NCBI GenBank assembly: GCA_014376425.1
Contig: JACMRO010000325.1
Coordinates: 1 to 7,858 of the forward strand
Length of the DNA: 7,858 nt
Origin: Rubritepida sp.
GTDB taxonomy: Bacteria > Pseudomonadota > Alphaproteobacteria > Acetobacterales > Acetobacteraceae
Direction: 5' to 3'
This document shows, piece after piece, positions 1-6,849 of the stretch (the first letter of the stretch is position 1; every line of letters begins with the position of its first letter). Below the pieces are notes generated by a model. That model made no database searches. It saw only the letters and a program-made list of their open reading frames with translations, and was not told where the DNA came from. Both the position numbers and the translations under genes were made by a program.

Positions 1-36
1 CGGGGTGGCGAGGAGGGCGCGGCGGGCGATTTGCAT
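1..36 (-). CDS. N-terminus of a secreted protein (partial, cut by window edge)
   Basis: Reading leftward from an ATG at 36-34 gives MQIARRALLATP before the window ends. A short basic start with an Arg-Arg pair followed by a hydrophobic run is the beginning of a Sec- or Tat-type signal peptide. Such starts are common on periplasmic solute-binding proteins of Acetobacteraceae, but 12 residues cannot identify the protein. An AAGG lies about nine bases upstream of the ATG on the minus strand and could serve as ribosome binding site. The gene is divergent from the tRNA at 91, leaving 37-90 as a shared promoter region. No function is assigned. Confidence 0.5.
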   Translation of the reverse strand, partial: MQIARRALLATP

Positions 37-52
37 GGGGACGGGCCTTGGC

Positions 53-81
53 TGGACAGGTGTGCGAGCATCCGCTATCCG
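53..81 (+). promoter_or_regulatory. Probable sigma-70 promoter of tRNA-Phe
   Basis: TGGACA at 53-58 matches the -35 consensus TTGACA at five of six bases. Exactly 17 bases later, TATCCG at 76-81 matches the -10 consensus TATAAT only at its first three bases. Transcription would start about seven bases further on, just ahead of the mature tRNA 5' end at 91. The stretch after the -10 is G+C-rich, as in stringently controlled stable-RNA promoters. The -10 match is weak, so this is a position-supported guess. Confidence 0.45.
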
Positions 82-90
82 GACCGCCGC

Positions 91-166
91 GCCCAGGTAG
101 CTCAGTTGGTAGAGCATGCGACTGAAAATCGCAGTGTCGGTGGTTCGATTCCACTCCTGGGCACCA
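91..166 (+). tRNA. tRNA-Phe, anticodon GAA
   Basis: A full 76-base cloverleaf can be folded by eye. The acceptor stem pairs 91-97 with 156-162 at all seven positions. The D arm is 100-103 with 112-115. The anticodon stem is 117-121 with 129-133, enclosing the loop CTGAAAA, whose anticodon GAA (124-126) reads Phe codons. The variable loop is 134-138. The T arm is 139-143 with 151-155 (one G-U pair), enclosing TTCGATT. The discriminator base is A163 and the 3' CCA (164-166) is encoded. There is no room for a terminator before the oxidoreductase start at 181/193, so transcription probably continues into that gene. Confidence 0.98.
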
Positions 167-192
167 TCGTTTCGTGCGCTATGATGCCGGGC

Positions 193-2262
193 ATGACATT
201 CGAAGCCACAGTCTGCCCGCATGATTGCCCCAGCACCTGCGCCCTGGAGGTGGAGGTGCTGTCGCCAACCCGCATCGGCCGGGTCCGTGGCGCGGCCGAC
301 AACAGCTACACCGCCGGCGTCATCTGCGCCAAAGTCGCCCGCTATGCCGAACGGGTGCATCACCCCGAGCGGGTAGTGGCGCCATTGCTGCGGACCGGCC
401 CGCGCGGTTCCGGCCAATTTCGCGAAATTCCATGGGATGAGGCGCTGGACCGCACCGCCGGCGCCTTCGCGGACGCCACGGCCAGACACGGCGCCGAGGC
501 GGTCTGGCCCTACTACTTCGCCGGCACCATGGGCCTGGTGCAGCGCGACGGCATCAATCGCCTGCGCCATGCGATGGGCTATTCGCTGCAGAACAATACC
601 ATCTGCACGACGGTGGTGGAGGCCGGCTGGATGTCCGGCGTGGGCGTGGTGCGCGGCCCCGATGCGCGGGAGATGGCGGATGCCGACCTGATCGTGATGT
701 GGGGCGGCAACCCGGTGGCCACCCAGGTCAATGTGATGACGCACATCACCCGGGCGCGGAAGGAGCGTGGCGCCAGGCTGGTCGTGGTCGACCCCTATCG
801 CAGCGGCACCGCCGCGGCGGCCGACATGCACCTGGCCCTGCGCCCGGGGACCGACGCGGCACTGGCCTGTGCCCTGCTGCACATCGCGCTGCGCGACGGC
901 TTCGCCGACCGCGGTTTCATGGCCAGCCACACCGATTTCGGCCCCGATGTGGAAGCGCATCTGCACGGCTGGACGCCAGAGCGCGCGGCGGCGATGACCG
1001 GGCTGGAGGTCGCGCAGATAGAAGCCTTCGCGGCACTTTATCTGCGCACCGATCGCGCCTTCATCCGCTGCGGTTACGGCTCCGCTCGCTCGCGCGGTGG
1101 TGCGGCCGCGCTGCATGCGGTCACCTGCCTGCCCAGCATGACCGGCAAGTGGCGCCACAAGGGCGGCGGCGCGTTGTGGAACCAGCGCAGCATCTATCAC
1201 TGGGACAAGACGCTGATCGAAGGGCTGGATGCCCGCGACACCTCCGTCCGCATGATGGACATGTCGCGCATCGGCGCGGCGTTGTGCGGCGACCCGGTGG
1301 AGTTGCAGGGCGGCCCGCCGGTCACCGCCATGCTGATCCAGAACGTCAACCCGCTGGACGTGGCGCCGGACACCAACAAGGTGCGGCGCGGTTTCGCGCG
1401 CGAGGACCTTTTCGTGGCCGTGCATGAGCAGTTCATGACCGCGACCGCGATGCAGGCGGACATCGTGCTGCCGGCCACGATGTTCCTCGAACACGACGAC
1501 CTCTACCAGGCCGGCGGCCACAGCCACATCCAGATCGGCCGCAAGCTGATCGAACCGCCAGGCCAGGCACGTTCCAACCACGAGGTGATCAACGCTCTGG
1601 CGCATCGGCTGGGCGCCGTGCATCGCGGCTTTGGCATGAGTGCCATGGAAATGCTGGACGAAACCCTGCAGACCTCCGGCTGGCCGGCGGCGCCCGAGGT
1701 GATCGAGCGCCGGTGGGTCGACGCCCAGCCGGATTTCGACAAGAGCCATTTCGTGCATGGCTTCGGCCACAAGGATGGCAGGTTCCGGTTCAAGCCGGAC
1801 TGGGCCGGGATGGGCAGGTACGGCGCGGTGATGAACCCGATGCCCGATCACCTCGACCGCATCGAGAACCCGACGGCGAAACACCCTTTCCGGCTCATCA
1901 CATCGCCGGCGCGGCAGTTCCTCAACACCAGCTTCACCGAGACGCCCGGGGCGCGGAAGCGCGAGGAGCGGCCGATGGCGCTGCTCAACGCAGAGGATGC
2001 GGCGCGGCTGGGCGTGGCCGACGGAGCGCGCGTGCGGTTGTCCAACCCCCGCGGCACTGTGGTGGTACCGGCGCGCATCGCGGCCGGCCAGTTGCCTGGA
2101 ACGGTGGTCGTGGAGGGAGTCTGGCCCAGCGCCTATTTCGAGGAGGGCATCGGCATCAACGCCCTGACCAGCGACGACCCTGCACCGCCGATGGGCGGCG
2201 CGGTATTTCACGACACCGCGGTTTCGCTCGAGTTGCTGGCGATGGCGCTGGCCGCCGAGTAG
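193..2262 (+). CDS. Molybdopterin-dependent [4Fe-4S] oxidoreductase (DMSO reductase superfamily)
   Basis: This 689-residue protein has the layout of the molybdenum/tungsten bis-MGD oxidoreductases. Near the N-terminus Cys8, Cys12, Cys16 and Cys45 form the C-x3-C-x3-C-x28-C pattern that binds one [4Fe-4S] cluster. Cofactor-domain landmarks follow: WGGNP at about 170-174, VVVDPYRS at about 197-204 and RPGTDAAL at 217-224. Cys138, in NNTICTT, lies where the family places its metal ligand and is my candidate for it. The C-terminal molybdopterin-dinucleotide-binding domain starts near RLITSPARQF (567) and runs almost to the end. No Tat signal is present, so it is probably cytoplasmic. No iron-sulfur, cytochrome or membrane-anchor subunit lies beside it, so substrate and electron partner are unknown. 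ATG at 193 is chosen because the conserved part starts right after it; ATGs at 181 and 184 are possible. None has a clear Shine-Dalgarno sequence. Confidence 0.9.
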   Translation: MTFEATVCPHDCPSTCALEVEVLSPTRIGRVRGAADNSYTAGVICAKVARYAERVHHPERVVAPLLRTGPRGSGQFREIPWDEALDRTAGAFADATARHGAEAVWPYYFAGTMGLVQRDGINRLRHAMGYSLQNNTICTTVVEAGWMSGVGVVRGPDAREMADADLIVMWGGNPVATQVNVMTHITRARKERGARLVVVDPYRSGTAAAADMHLALRPGTDAALACALLHIALRDGFADRGFMASHTDFGPDVEAHLHGWTPERAAAMTGLEVAQIEAFAALYLRTDRAFIRCGYGSARSRGGAAALHAVTCLPSMTGKWRHKGGGALWNQRSIYHWDKTLIEGLDARDTSVRMMDMSRIGAALCGDPVELQGGPPVTAMLIQNVNPLDVAPDTNKVRRGFAREDLFVAVHEQFMTATAMQADIVLPATMFLEHDDLYQAGGHSHIQIGRKLIEPPGQARSNHEVINALAHRLGAVHRGFGMSAMEMLDETLQTSGWPAAPEVIERRWVDAQPDFDKSHFVHGFGHKDGRFRFKPDWAGMGRYGAVMNPMPDHLDRIENPTAKHPFRLITSPARQFLNTSFTETPGARKREERPMALLNAEDAARLGVADGARVRLSNPRGTVVVPARIAAGQLPGTVVVEGVWPSAYFEEGIGINALTSDDPAPPMGGAVFHDTAVSLELLAMALAAE

Positions 2263-2266
2263 GACG

Positions 2267-2281
2267 TTAACCACCTGTTCA
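2267..2281 (+). promoter_or_regulatory. CtrA-like motif in the short intergenic gap
   Basis: TTAA at 2267-2270, seven bases, then TTCA at 2278-2281 differs at one base from the alphaproteobacterial CtrA box TTAA-N7-TTAA, and the first half extends to TTAACCA as in the best known sites. It sits in the 43-bp gap between the oxidoreductase stop and the start of the kinase-like gene, the only A+T-richer patch nearby. Binding is not shown, and one near-match by eye can be chance. Confidence 0.22.
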
Positions 2282-2305
2282 TAACCCTATCCCAAACTGG
2301 CGGGT

Positions 2306-3064
2306 ATGGGCGATTCTCTTCTCGATCTGGCGCAGCTGACAGCATTTCTGGCGGCGATTGTTTCGGCCTTTTGGCTGGGCTGGGCCTGGCGTGGCGGGCG
2401 GCCCGCCTGGGCCCGCGGCGCTCATGCCCGGGCGCTGTCGCAGGCTGTCACCGAAACCCAATCCATCGGCCTGGCCATGCGCCGGCTGGCGGAGGCGGCC
2501 ACCCCCCGGCCGCAGGAGACGCAGGCGCTGGCGCTGCAGCTGCTCGACGTTTCCGACCATCTGGAGGAGCTGCTGCGCCTGGATGACACGCCCTGCCGTG
2601 TGGTCGAGGAACGCATGGCGCTGCTGCCGCTGATCGAGGAATCGGTATCGCTGGCCAGGGCGCAGCTGGGCGGCGCGGCGCGCATCTGCCGGCTTGACCC
2701 ATCCCTCAACGCGGTGTCGCTGCGGGTGGATGCCCGGGCGATGCGCGGCGCCATGGTACAAGTGCTGGTGCGCGCCGCCCGGCTAAGCCGGCCCGATGAC
2801 CAGATCGACATCCGCTTCACCCGCATCGGCAATCAGGCAGCGGTCATCATCGAGGATGAGGGGCTGGGGCTCGCCGCGGCCGATCTGGCCTCAGGCGCCG
2901 CGGCGGGCACGCGCGGGGTGGGCTTCGGGCTCAGCCTGGCCCGTAAGCTGCTGCACGCACATGGTGGCGACCTGGTGTTCGAGAGTGCCGCGGGCATCGG
3001 CACCCGCGCCTGGCTGACCCTGCCGGAGGACCGGGTTCTGGTGGCTCAGCCGGCCCAGGCATAG
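2306..3064 (+). CDS. Membrane-anchored histidine-kinase-like ATPase (degenerate)
   Basis: The 252-residue protein starts with one membrane helix (about residues 9-28) followed by a basic stretch, so the remainder should be cytoplasmic. Residues 40-120 are helical and look like a kinase dimerisation region, but I find no phospho-acceptor motif of the usual His-Glu/Asp-x-x-x-Pro type. From about 140 comes a GHKL/HATPase_c fold. The G1 box is intact (D184-E-G-L-G188), and so is the G2 region with GVGFGLSLARKL (204-215), the following HGG and GIGT. In the N box, the Mg-ATP-binding Asn is replaced by Arg156 (QVLVRAARLS). It may therefore bind nucleotide poorly, act as a pseudokinase, or use another phospho-site. 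No response regulator is adjacent. ATG 2306 has only a weak GGCGGG upstream. The 3' end overlaps the convergent phytase-like gene by 19 bp. Confidence 0.8.
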   Translation: MGDSLLDLAQLTAFLAAIVSAFWLGWAWRGGRPAWARGAHARALSQAVTETQSIGLAMRRLAEAATPRPQETQALALQLLDVSDHLEELLRLDDTPCRVVEERMALLPLIEESVSLARAQLGGAARICRLDPSLNAVSLRVDARAMRGAMVQVLVRAARLSRPDDQIDIRFTRIGNQAAVIIEDEGLGLAAADLASGAAAGTRGVGFGLSLARKLLHAHGGDLVFESAAGIGTRAWLTLPEDRVLVAQPAQA

Positions 3065-4011
3065 AGCAGCAGCAGGCTGCGCTGGAAGGCGTTCTGGTTG
3101 TCGTCGCTGATGAGCGCGAGCCACAATGCGCTGCCGCGACGCAGCACGGCGATACCCTCGTAATTCTCCGCCGGCCCGTCGGGCGGGAAATGCAGCAGCG
3201 GCTGCCCGGAGAGGGGCGTGGCAGCCAGCGCTGCCGGCGGCAGGTGCACCAAGCGGGCACTGAAGCCGCCTTCCATCAGCGAAAAGCGGCGTTCCAGTAC
3301 CAGCGCACCGCCATCGGGCAGGCCGGCGGCGTCGGTAGCGGCAAAACCTGGCGCCGGGCGGTAGGCGGTGCTGCGCCAGGCGCCGGGGCCGCCCAGCCAG
3401 GCGCGCCGCAAAGCCGGGTCGACGGGGTCGTCCTGGAATTCGGCGATTGCCAGCAGCCGGCCATCCGCCAGCGTGGCCAGGGCTTCCAGCCCGCCATTGC
3501 CGGGAGCGGTTTCCAGCCCTGGCGGCGCTTCAAAAAAGCTACCCGGCGCGTCCAGCGCGGTGAAGGCGCGGATGCGGTGCCAGCGCCCAAAGCCGATCAG
3601 CCAGCTGCCATCGGCACGGCGGGTGATCGCTTCCGCATCAGCGGTACGGCCGCGGCGCAGCGCCTCGCCACTGCCATCGCGCAGCATGCCGCTGACGGGA
3701 GACCCCAGCCCCACCGGCCGTTCGCCCTGCATCAAAAGGGGGGCGCGCAGCCACCGTCCGGTATCGCTGATGACTGTGAGGTTGAGCGCCGGGTCGAGAT
3801 GCAGGCCCGAGAAACCGCCAAAGCCGATCGCAGCGCGATTCAGCTCCAGCCCGCCCAGCGGCCGCAACGGTCCCGCCCGCGGGGGCAGGGTGAAGGCAGT
3901 GGCCAGCGGACCATCCGCGGTTTGCGCGCAGGCCGCGCCAGGCAGCGCCGCCAGAAGCGCCCGGCGCCCCAGAGGATGGCCGGCGCCCGCTCCGCCGAGG
4001 CGCGCTGCCAC
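3046..4011 (-). CDS. Secreted esterase-like/phytase-like protein
   Basis: This 321-residue protein fits the phytase-like family (COG4246/PF13449 type), predicted beta-propeller proteins of uncertain substrate. The N-terminus is a signal peptide: Arg16-Arg17, then the hydrophobic ALLAALPGAA, with a likely cut after Ala29 (ACA before QT). Family landmarks follow: GFGGFSGLHLD (63-73), ISDTGRW (81-87), DAEAI with GFGRWHRI (125-147), NGGLEAL and GRLLAIAE (172-191), GLPDGGALVLERRFS (230-244) and NYEGIAV with ISDDN (283-305). It should be periplasmic, perhaps Tat-exported because of the twin Arg, though the motif is incomplete. Start: the only candidate in this frame near the signal peptide is GTG at 4011, without a well-placed Shine-Dalgarno sequence. 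That start lies inside the cobT reading frame, so translation is probably coupled to cobT. The family name does not prove phytase activity. Confidence 0.85.
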   Translation of the reverse strand: MAARLGGAGAGHPLGRRALLAALPGAACAQTADGPLATAFTLPPRAGPLRPLGGLELNRAAIGFGGFSGLHLDPALNLTVISDTGRWLRAPLLMQGERPVGLGSPVSGMLRDGSGEALRRGRTADAEAITRRADGSWLIGFGRWHRIRAFTALDAPGSFFEAPPGLETAPGNGGLEALATLADGRLLAIAEFQDDPVDPALRRAWLGGPGAWRSTAYRPAPGFAATDAAGLPDGGALVLERRFSLMEGGFSARLVHLPPAALAATPLSGQPLLHFPPDGPAENYEGIAVLRRGSALWLALISDDNQNAFQRSLLLLYAWAG

Positions 4012-5837
4012 GCCTGGGCGGCATCCTCGTCGAACAGCTCGGTCAGCTTCTTCATCATGGTGCCGCCCAGCTCCTCGGCATCGACGATGGTTACCGCGCG
4101 GCGGTAGTAGCGGGTGACGTCGTGGCCGATGCCGATGGCGATCAGCTCCACCGCGTCGCGCGCCTCGATATCCTTGATGACCTCACGCAGGTGCTTTTCC
4201 AGGTAGTTGCCGGGGTTAACGCTCAGCGTGGAATCGTCCACCGGCGCGCCGTCGGAGATGACCATCAGGATGCGGCGGTGTTCGCTGCGCGCGAGCAGCC
4301 GCTTATAGGCCCAGGCCAACGCCTCGCCGTCGATATTCTCCTTCAGCAACCCCTCACGCAGCATCAGGCCGATGTTTTTCCGCGCCCGGCGCATGGGGGC
4401 GTCGGCGGATTTGTAGAGGACGTGGCGCAGATCGTTCAGCCGGCCCGGGTTGCGTGGCTTGCCTTCCTGCACCCAGCGCTCGCGCGACTGGCCACCTTTC
4501 CAGGCGCGGGTGGTGAAGCCCAGGATCTCGACCTTCACCGCGCAGCGCTCCAGCGTGCGGGCCAGGATGTCGGCGCACATGGCGGCGACCGTGATCGGCC
4601 GGCCGCGCATCGAACCGGAATTGTCGATCAGCAGAGTGACGACTGTATCGCGGAAATCCGCCTCGCGCTCACGCTTGTAGCTGAGCGATATGGTGGGGTT
4701 GGCAACGACGCGGGCGAGGCGCGCGACATCCAGCAACCCCTCCTCCAGGTCGAATTCCCAGGCGCGCTGCTGCTGCGCGAGGAGCCGGCGCTGCAACCGG
4801 TTTGCCAGCTTGGAGACAACGCCTTGCAGGTGCTGCAATTGCTGGTCGAGCTGCTGCCGCAGCCGGGTCAGCTCCTCCGGGTCGCACAGATCGTCGGCCT
4901 CGACCATTTCGTCGAAATTGGTGGTGAAGGCCCGGTATTTGCTGCCGTCATCGACCTGCGGGATCTCGCGGCGCTGCTGCGGGCCGCCGGGCTTGTCGTC
5001 GCCCTCGGCGGAGGCGCCTTCCTCCTCCTGTTCCTGGGCTTCCTCGTCGGCCGCCTCGCCGTCCATGGTCTCGGGCTCGGCGCCCGACATGGCTTCCTGT
5101 TCCTGCGCCTGGGCCTCGCCCTGGCTGGACTGGTCCTGCTGGGTCTGGTCGTCGCCGCCCTCGTCGCCTTCATCGTCCTGGTCGGACTCCGTCTCCAGCT
5201 CGGCCTCGGCCAGGTCGAGCGCGGTGAGGAGTTTTCGCGCAGCACGGGCGTAGCTGTCCTGGCTGCCGGTGGCGGTGACGAGCTCGGCCATCGCGGCCTC
5301 GGCGCGCTCGTCCAGCGTGCCGCGCCATTCGTTGAGGATGCGCTGGGCGGCGGGCGGCGAAGGCTGGCCGGTGATGCGTTCGCGCGCGAGCAGGGACAGC
5401 GCCGCATGCAGCGGCAGCTGGTCCTTGCGCGTCATCCGGTCGTAGCCCTCGGATTCGCATTCCTCATTCAGGCGGATGTGCAGGTTATGCGCGACGCCGG
5501 CCATGTGTTCCGCGCCGATATGCTGGACGCGAACGTCCTCCAGCGCGTCGAACACCTCGCGCGCCTCCTTGCGGGAGGGCATGCGGGCGGCGTGGGCGCC
5601 TTCATTGTGATGGCGCAGCTTCAGGGCGAGGGCATCGGCCTGGCCGCGCAGCTTGGCCATTTCGGCGGGTGGCAGAGTGCGGGTGGGGAGGGGGAGACGG
5701 GCGCGCTTGCCGGTCAGGCCGGCAGGGCCGGGCTGGAAGGCGACCTGCACTTCGGACTGCTGCGCGATGGCGCGCAGCGCACCGGCGGTAGCGCGCTTGA
5801 ATTCTTCCTGCCGGGTGAGGTCCTGCTTGCCGCTCAA
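3840..5837 (-). CDS. cobT: Cobaltochelatase subunit CobT
   Basis: CobT is the VWA-type subunit that, with CobS and CobN, inserts Co(II) into hydrogenobyrinic acid a,c-diamide in aerobic cobalamin synthesis. The N-terminal CobT domain (about 1-210) includes HNEGAHAARMPSRKEAR. A long acidic, Gln-rich linker spans about 215-281. The C-terminal VWA domain carries the metal-binding MIDAS motif D405-N-S-G-S409 and the ISDGAPVDDSTL segment. The start is TTG at 5837, four bases after the cobS stop, with GGGGTGA (5848-5842) as ribosome binding site. A start further upstream would add unrelated residues from the cobS overlap, and the next Met would remove conserved sequence. The frame gives 665 residues against roughly 630 in the family. 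Recognisable CobT ends near ELFDED (600-605), and the last 55 or so residues are Arg/Trp-rich and atypical. That tail overlaps the phytase-like gene by 172 bp in another frame. Confidence 0.93.
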   Translation of the reverse strand: MSGKQDLTRQEEFKRATAGALRAIAQQSEVQVAFQPGPAGLTGKRARLPLPTRTLPPAEMAKLRGQADALALKLRHHNEGAHAARMPSRKEAREVFDALEDVRVQHIGAEHMAGVAHNLHIRLNEECESEGYDRMTRKDQLPLHAALSLLARERITGQPSPPAAQRILNEWRGTLDERAEAAMAELVTATGSQDSYARAARKLLTALDLAEAELETESDQDDEGDEGGDDQTQQDQSSQGEAQAQEQEAMSGAEPETMDGEAADEEAQEQEEEGASAEGDDKPGGPQQRREIPQVDDGSKYRAFTTNFDEMVEADDLCDPEELTRLRQQLDQQLQHLQGVVSKLANRLQRRLLAQQQRAWEFDLEEGLLDVARLARVVANPTISLSYKREREADFRDTVVTLLIDNSGSMRGRPITVAAMCADILARTLERCAVKVEILGFTTRAWKGGQSRERWVQEGKPRNPGRLNDLRHVLYKSADAPMRRARKNIGLMLREGLLKENIDGEALAWAYKRLLARSEHRRILMVISDGAPVDDSTLSVNPGNYLEKHLREVIKDIEARDAVELIAIGIGHDVTRYYRRAVTIVDAEELGGTMMKKLTELFDEDAAQAWQRASAERAPAILWGAGRFWRRCLARPARKPRMVRWPLPSPCPRGRDRCGRWAGWS

Positions 5838-5841
5838 GGTA

Positions 5842-5848
5842 TCACCCC
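5842..5848 (-). promoter_or_regulatory. Ribosome binding site deciding the cobT TTG start
   Basis: On the minus strand GGGGTGA closely matches the anti-Shine-Dalgarno complement GGAGGTGA and ends four bases before TTG 5837. Its TGA is the cobS stop codon, so ribosomes finishing cobS are delivered directly onto the cobT start, which should keep the two subunits in balance. Confidence 0.6.
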
Positions 5849-6849
5849 GCCTTCCGCAACATCGTCCCCATTGGCAGCTCCTCATTGAAACACCGCTGGT
5901 AATACTCGCCCACCGTGCTGCGCTCCGCCTCATCGCATTTGTTCAGGAACGTCACGCGGAAGGCAAACGCCAGGTCGCCGAAGATCCGCGCATTTTCGGC
6001 CCAGGTGATCACCGTCCGTGGGCTCATCACCGTGCTGATGTCGCCAGCGATGAAGCCGGCGCGAGTCAGATCCGCCAGCGCCACCATCGCCTGCACCTGC
6101 TTGCGCATCGCCGGGTCGCCCTCGGCGCCGAGCTTGGCCAGCACGATCGCCGTTTCCTGCCCATGCGGCAGGTAGTTCAACGTGCTGACGATGTTCCAGC
6201 GGTCCATCTGGCCCTGATTGATCTGCTGCGTGCCGTGGTAAAGCCCGGTCGTGTCGCCCAGACCCACCGTGTTGGCGGTGGCGAACAGCCGGAATTGCGG
6301 GTGCGGGCGGATGACGCGGGACTGGTCCAGCAAGGTCAGCTTGCCCTCGACCTCCAGCACCCGCTGGATCACGAACATCACATCTGGCCGGCCCGCATCA
6401 TACTCGTCGAACACCAGCGCACAGGGGTGCTGCAACGCCCAGGGCAGGATGCCCTCGCGGAATTCGGTCACCTGCTTACCGTCCTTCAGAACGATGGCGT
6501 CCTTGCCAATCAGGTCGATGCGGCTGATGTGGCTGTCGAGGTTGACGCGGATGCAAGGCCAGTTCAGCCGCGCCGCCACCTGCTCGATATGGGTCGACTT
6601 GCCGGTGCCGTGGTAACCCTGTACCAGAACGCGCCGGTTGAAGGCGAAGCCGGCGCAGATCGCCAGCGTCGTCTCGCGGTCGAACTGATAGGTCTGGTCG
6701 ACCTCGGGCACATGCTCGGTGCGCTGCGTGTAGGCGGGCACCATCATGTTCACGTCCACGCCGAACGCCTCACGCGCATTCACCTGGGTATCGGGCGTGT
6801 TGATCACACTGGTCGGGGCGAAGTCGGACAATGCGGCTACCTTGTTCAT
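5842..6849 (-). CDS. cobS: Cobaltochelatase subunit CobS (AAA+ ATPase)
   Basis: CobS is the ATPase of the CobNST cobaltochelatase. It forms AAA+ rings that associate with CobT and power cobalt insertion by CobN in aerobic B12 synthesis. The protein is 335 residues, about the family's usual length (near 330). Visible motifs are Walker A G78-YHGTGKS-T86 with Lys84, Walker B ALVFDEYD (144-151) with Asp148-Glu149, sensor 1 in FATANTVG (189-196) and a sensor-2-like SPRT (276-279). The N-terminal segment with NAREAFG and the VPEVD stretch is typical of CobS. ATG 6849 gives the expected N-terminus; only a weak GAG lies upstream. It sits 30 bp after the J-domain gene and 4 bp before cobT. CobS resembles MoxR and BchI ATPases, but the CobT neighbour and overall sequence make CobS clear. 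No B12 riboswitch is visible in the 30-bp leader. Confidence 0.95.
   Translation of the reverse strand: MNKVAALSDFAPTSVINTPDTQVNAREAFGVDVNMMVPAYTQRTEHVPEVDQTYQFDRETTLAICAGFAFNRRVLVQGYHGTGKSTHIEQVAARLNWPCIRVNLDSHISRIDLIGKDAIVLKDGKQVTEFREGILPWALQHPCALVFDEYDAGRPDVMFVIQRVLEVEGKLTLLDQSRVIRPHPQFRLFATANTVGLGDTTGLYHGTQQINQGQMDRWNIVSTLNYLPHGQETAIVLAKLGAEGDPAMRKQVQAMVALADLTRAGFIAGDISTVMSPRTVITWAENARIFGDLAFAFRVTFLNKCDEAERSTVGEYYQRCFNEELPMGTMLRKAG

Noticed and set aside
31..192. In-frame extension of the oxidoreductase back to position 31
   Set aside because: It would translate straight through the tRNA-Phe gene and add residues unlike the family; the conserved Cys motif starts right after ATG 193.
699..1427. 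Plus-strand frame overlapping the oxidoreductase
   Set aside because: Arg/Gly/Ala-rich alternative frame inside a clear family member.
2306..3064. Kinase-like gene as ChpT phosphotransferase
   Set aside because: Size is similar, but ChpT has a clear acceptor His, a degenerate nucleotide pocket and no membrane helix; here G1 and G2 are intact and the His motif is absent.
3638..4024. Minus-strand frame starting at ATG 4024 as alternative start region of the phytase-like gene
   Set aside because: It is in a different frame, gives an Arg/Gly/Ser-rich product with no signal peptide, and runs out of frame with the family sequence.
3190..4107. Plus-strand open frame opposite the phytase-like gene
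   Set aside because: Gln/Arg/Gly-rich product without a domain, opposite a coherent secreted protein.
4122..5888. Long plus-strand open frame (588 codons) opposite cobT
   Set aside because: Antisense shadow frame typical of G+C-rich DNA. The minus strand carries unmistakable CobT motifs and the plus product shows no recognisable domain.
5838..5933. Extension of CobT upstream to 5933
   Set aside because: It would overlap the end of cobS and add Arg/Trp/Cys-rich residues not expected of CobT; the TTG at 5837 has a good ribosome binding site.
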